NCBI GenBank assembly: GCA_001769125.1
Contig: MEOG01000137.1
Coordinates: forward strand, 1-64,000
Source of the DNA: Bacteroidetes bacterium GWF2_35_48
GTDB taxonomy: Bacteria; Bacteroidota; Bacteroidia; Bacteroidales; GWF2-35-48
Direction: 5' to 3'
DNA length: 64,000 bases
Shown here: positions 61,983 to 64,000 of the stretch, one piece after another
Numbering within the stretch: position 1 is the stretch's first letter
Layout: every line of letters begins with the position of its first letter
Made by a program: the position numbers and the translations under genes
The notes under the pieces: model-generated
What the model saw: only the letters and a program-made list of their open reading frames with translations
Databases searched by the model: none
Told to the model about the DNA's origin: nothing

Positions 61983-63440
61983 CTAAAACTTATATCCCAG
62001 CGTAATCAGCAACTGACTTGAATTTGTTTTTACTTTTACAGATTCAATCGTCATTGGCTCGGGAACTGTATATAAAAATGATTTTTCTTGCTTTACAAAA
62101 TGCACGTAAGCAAAATCGAGGAAGAAATTATAACTTCGGATGCCAAAGCCCCCACTGTAAGATAATCCATACGATTTCGCATTCAAATGACCCGATTTAT
62201 AAGGCGAGCCATAATAAGCCATCCCGCAACGAACCCTGAAATTATCCATCATATACTCTGCTCCTGCCCTTATGTTTGAAGCTGCTTTGTAATTTGTAGA
62301 AATTGCTTTATTTTCATCGTTATAAGAATAATCGAGGCTGGCATCACGCAAACGAGCTGTTGAATAATCTACAAACTCATAATCTATTCCAATAATTGCC
62401 ATTTTTCTGATTGTAAACCCCGCACTAACCAAAGCTTTTACTGGTGTGGTAAGCTCATATTCCGACAAATAAGATTTTGAGCTGGATATGTAATAATCTC
62501 CGTTGTTTACCTTGGCATCCATTTTACTGCTGAATTTATCTTCAAGGCTGTAAAAAATCGGAGTATGAATAGCCCCTCCTACCCTCAGCCAGTCTATCGG
62601 GCGAAGAATTGCTCCCAACTTGAAACTGTAACCTGTTGCCGCAGTTGCAAGACTTTGCGAATAAGAAAACGATTCCAGATCGCCAAGAATGGAGCCTTTC
62701 GCAAGTTCGGTATACGTGGAATTTTCCTCATAATCAATCCTGTTGATTGTAAGCGCTGCACCCAGATATAAAATGTCTTTATAATTTGAGCCCAAAGAAA
62801 AAGCATACTCTCCTGTCGAACCGGAAGATGAAATTACTTTGCGCTGGGTTTCCCCATAACCGGAATAAGAAGTAAAATACGACAAAGGATTTCCAACAAG
62901 GGTATCAATCAACCAGGTATTAAACGCCAAACGTTCCATATAATCATCGAGATTTTCAGGCTTGTTGCCATTAGCGCGGTTCAGAAAAAAATCTATCATG
63001 GAACTGTTATTGTTCGTGCCTTCAACCAGATAATTGTAATCGAACTTGTTGGTTTTATTGTACACGATACCAAAACTTGTTGTTTTCCAGTCTGAATCAG
63101 GATTATCAGATTTATAGGTTGAAACAAATCCAATATTACCGAGGTTCAGCGAATATTTATAATCCGAAGCAGGCGAGCTGTAGTAATCCGTTTGCGCTTT
63201 ATTATAAAAGAAAGAAGGGGTTATAGCAATTTCAGAGCTTCTGTAAATGCCAATACCGGCAGGATTTGTATTTAATACAGACATATCGCCACCCAATGCA
63301 CCGAAAGCCCCGCTCATGGAAGTGTAACGCGCTGTTCCGCCAACATACGATTGAGAATATCTAAGCGCATCTACTTCATTTTGAGAAAATAGAATGCCAG
63401 AAAACAAAATAAAAACAGAGAATAAAAATATGTGTTTCAT
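61983..63440 (-). CDS. OMPP1/FadL/TodX-family outer-membrane transport protein
   Basis: A 485-aa FadL-type barrel. The signal peptide MKHIFLFSVFILFSGILFS starts at the internal ATG (63440); the longer GTG start lies in a palindrome. The N-terminal hatch region has the signature YTSMSGAFGALGGDMSVLNTNPAGIGIYRSSE, and a 14-stranded barrel ends in LLITLGYKF with the BAM C-terminal aromatic. Such proteins import hydrophobic compounds such as fatty acids or aromatics. No linked catabolic genes are present. Confidence 0.87.
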   Translation of the reverse strand: MKHIFLFSVFILFSGILFSQNEVDALRYSQSYVGGTARYTSMSGAFGALGGDMSVLNTNPAGIGIYRSSEIAITPSFFYNKAQTDYYSSPASDYKYSLNLGNIGFVSTYKSDNPDSDWKTTSFGIVYNKTNKFDYNYLVEGTNNNSSMIDFFLNRANGNKPENLDDYMERLAFNTWLIDTLVGNPLSYFTSYSGYGETQRKVISSSGSTGEYAFSLGSNYKDILYLGAALTINRIDYEENSTYTELAKGSILGDLESFSYSQSLATAATGYSFKLGAILRPIDWLRVGGAIHTPIFYSLEDKFSSKMDAKVNNGDYYISSSKSYLSEYELTTPVKALVSAGFTIRKMAIIGIDYEFVDYSTARLRDASLDYSYNDENKAISTNYKAASNIRAGAEYMMDNFRVRCGMAYYGSPYKSGHLNAKSYGLSYSGGFGIRSYNFFLDFAYVHFVKQEKSFLYTVPEPMTIESVKVKTNSSQLLITLGYKF

Positions 63441-63461
63441 AGTAAAAATATTATAATAAAT

Positions 63462-63524
63462 AAGATGTTCCACATCTTTATTTCAATAAAATGCTTTCTC
63501 TATACTTAAGATGTGGAACATCTT
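63462..63524. repeat. 17-bp inverted repeat, each arm itself a near-palindrome
   Basis: AAGATGTTCCACATCTT (63462-63478) and its exact inverse AAGATGTGGAACATCTT (63508-63524) flank a 29-nt spacer. Each arm can also fold on itself (AAGATGT..ACATCTT). It may be a terminator of the minus-strand gene that enters from the right, or a REP-type element. Confidence 0.7.
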
Positions 63525-63533
63525 AAGCTTATA

Positions 63534-64000
63534 TTACCTCTTTCTACCAGAATTGCCTGAAGAACCGCCTGATGAACCGCTGCTTCTTGATCCGCCAGAA
63601 TTCCCGCCAGAGAAGCCCGAAGAACCACTTGAACGTGAACCACCGCTATAACTTTTGCCACTACTGCTTCCTGAGCTACCACTGCTGTGGTTAGAGTTTC
63701 CGCTACCAAATCCTGAAGATTTATTATCATTTGAAGATTTTGTTTTCTCATGATGTGTCTTCCGGGGCTTATCACTATTGGTATTTGAGGAATTACCGTT
63801 CGAAGAACTTCCTTGTTGAACATTGCCGGAATTCGATGCAGGTTTGTTGTTGTTAGAATTCCCTGACGAATAAGGAACATAATCATTATTTGATGCAGGT
63901 TTTGAGTTGTAATTACTCTCGTTTTTAATAGCAGGTTTGTCTGTTTCAAACGTATAATTTCCTATTGAAAATTTATCTTTATTATTTTTATCAGAATTCT
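63534..64000 (-). CDS. C-terminal part of a Ser/Gly/Asn-rich protein (truncated by window edge)
   Basis: About 155 codons are open on the minus strand and continue beyond the window. The end is a low-complexity tail (FGSGNSNHSSGSSGSSSG and GGNSGGSRSSGSSGGSSG) closing in SGNSGRKR-stop at 63534. The more proximal part is Asn/Lys/Ser-rich (FETDKPAIKNESNYNSKP). No ATG is visible because the 5' end lies outside. Such tails occur in surface or DNA/RNA-associated proteins; I cannot assign one. The longer frame at 63506-63949 in another register is a shadow of this one. Confidence 0.65.
   Translation of the reverse strand, partial: NSDKNNKDKFSIGNYTFETDKPAIKNESNYNSKPASNNDYVPYSSGNSNNNKPASNSGNVQQGSSSNGNSSNTNSDKPRKTHHEKTKSSNDNKSSGFGSGNSNHSSGSSGSSSGKSYSGGSRSSGSSGFSGGNSGGSRSSGSSGGSSGNSGRKR

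Noticed and set aside
63506-63949. 147-aa minus-strand ORF
   Set aside because: It is a shifted-frame shadow of the Ser/Gly-rich C-terminus that ends at 63534.

Overview
The window is an AT-rich stretch of a Bacteroidota chromosome. The evidence is several secreted proteins with type IX secretion (T9SS) C-terminal sorting domains, a TonB-dependent receptor with a CarboxypepD_reg-like N-terminus, a SiaB/SiaC pair, FadL-type and small beta-barrel outer-membrane proteins, and promoters with the Bacteroidota -7 box TAnnTTTG (the xseA promoter is TTTG-N19-TACATTTG). I cannot name the genus.

Layout. 0.25-0.9 kb: a VapBC-like toxin-antitoxin pair. 0.9-12.9 kb: large T9SS cargo proteins (LRR protein, 1651-aa DNRLRE/Ig-like/SBBP-like protein, 1376-aa protein with a C39-like peptidase domain) and a decayed gene fragment carrying a nested-palindrome insertion. 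12.9-18.2 kb: TetR regulator, RND adaptor and RND permease. 18.3-33.5 kb: an accessory island, all on the + strand, lying between tetR and xseA. It holds a decayed DUF262-like gene, a defence-like operon (XRE regulator, 30-aa coupled ORF, PLD-SNF2 helicase, unknown 229-aa protein, Eco57I-type methyltransferase, AAA ATPase) with a Bro-N gene and degenerate duplicates behind it, and a TPR/SpoIIE phosphatase gene. 33.5-37.2 kb: xseA, yjbQ, a broken toxin-like pair and a small outer-membrane protein. 37.4-43.1 kb: a four-gene GH130/GT4 operon. 43.1-48.1 kb: a T9SS protein, a kinase-RapZ fusion, HicAB and an HI0933 flavoprotein. 48.3-53.2 kb: feoAB with its small cysteine-rich partner, a decayed membrane protein and an Rh-type ammonia channel. 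53.3-64 kb: a TonB receptor, a T9SS protein, SiaB/SiaC, sucD, a MNT/HEPN pair with a broken HEPN gene, two paralogous lipoproteins, two outer-membrane proteins and the 3' end of a Ser/Gly-rich protein.

Two structural signals are not explained by gene content. First, three similar structured elements of about 115-125 bp (19357-19470, 30978-31096, 33346-33470), all in the same orientation, lie exactly after each gene block of the accessory island. They share the blocks CATGCGC, GTCTAAGGT and CGAAAC, and show compensatory stem changes between copies. They look like the repeats of a cassette-capture system analogous to integron attC sites, without matching the attC consensus. Second, small palindromes across the window are inserted into the exact centres of other palindromes. 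The clearest case is a tandem pair at 17531-17626, where one copy is empty and the other carries a 23-bp palindrome at its dyad centre. The same core motif (CTTCGACTTCGCTCAG) recurs intact as a hairpin loop at 50.9 kb, in variant form at 61.2 kb, and is itself interrupted at its centre at 16.3 kb and 0.95 kb. Two 175-209 bp MITE-like elements (46.5 and 51.6 kb) contain related hairpins.

Several accessory genes carry single in-frame stop codons (near 18.6, 29.7, 36.2, 51.2-51.4 and 60.2 kb), consistent with decay of toxins and mobile-element cargo.
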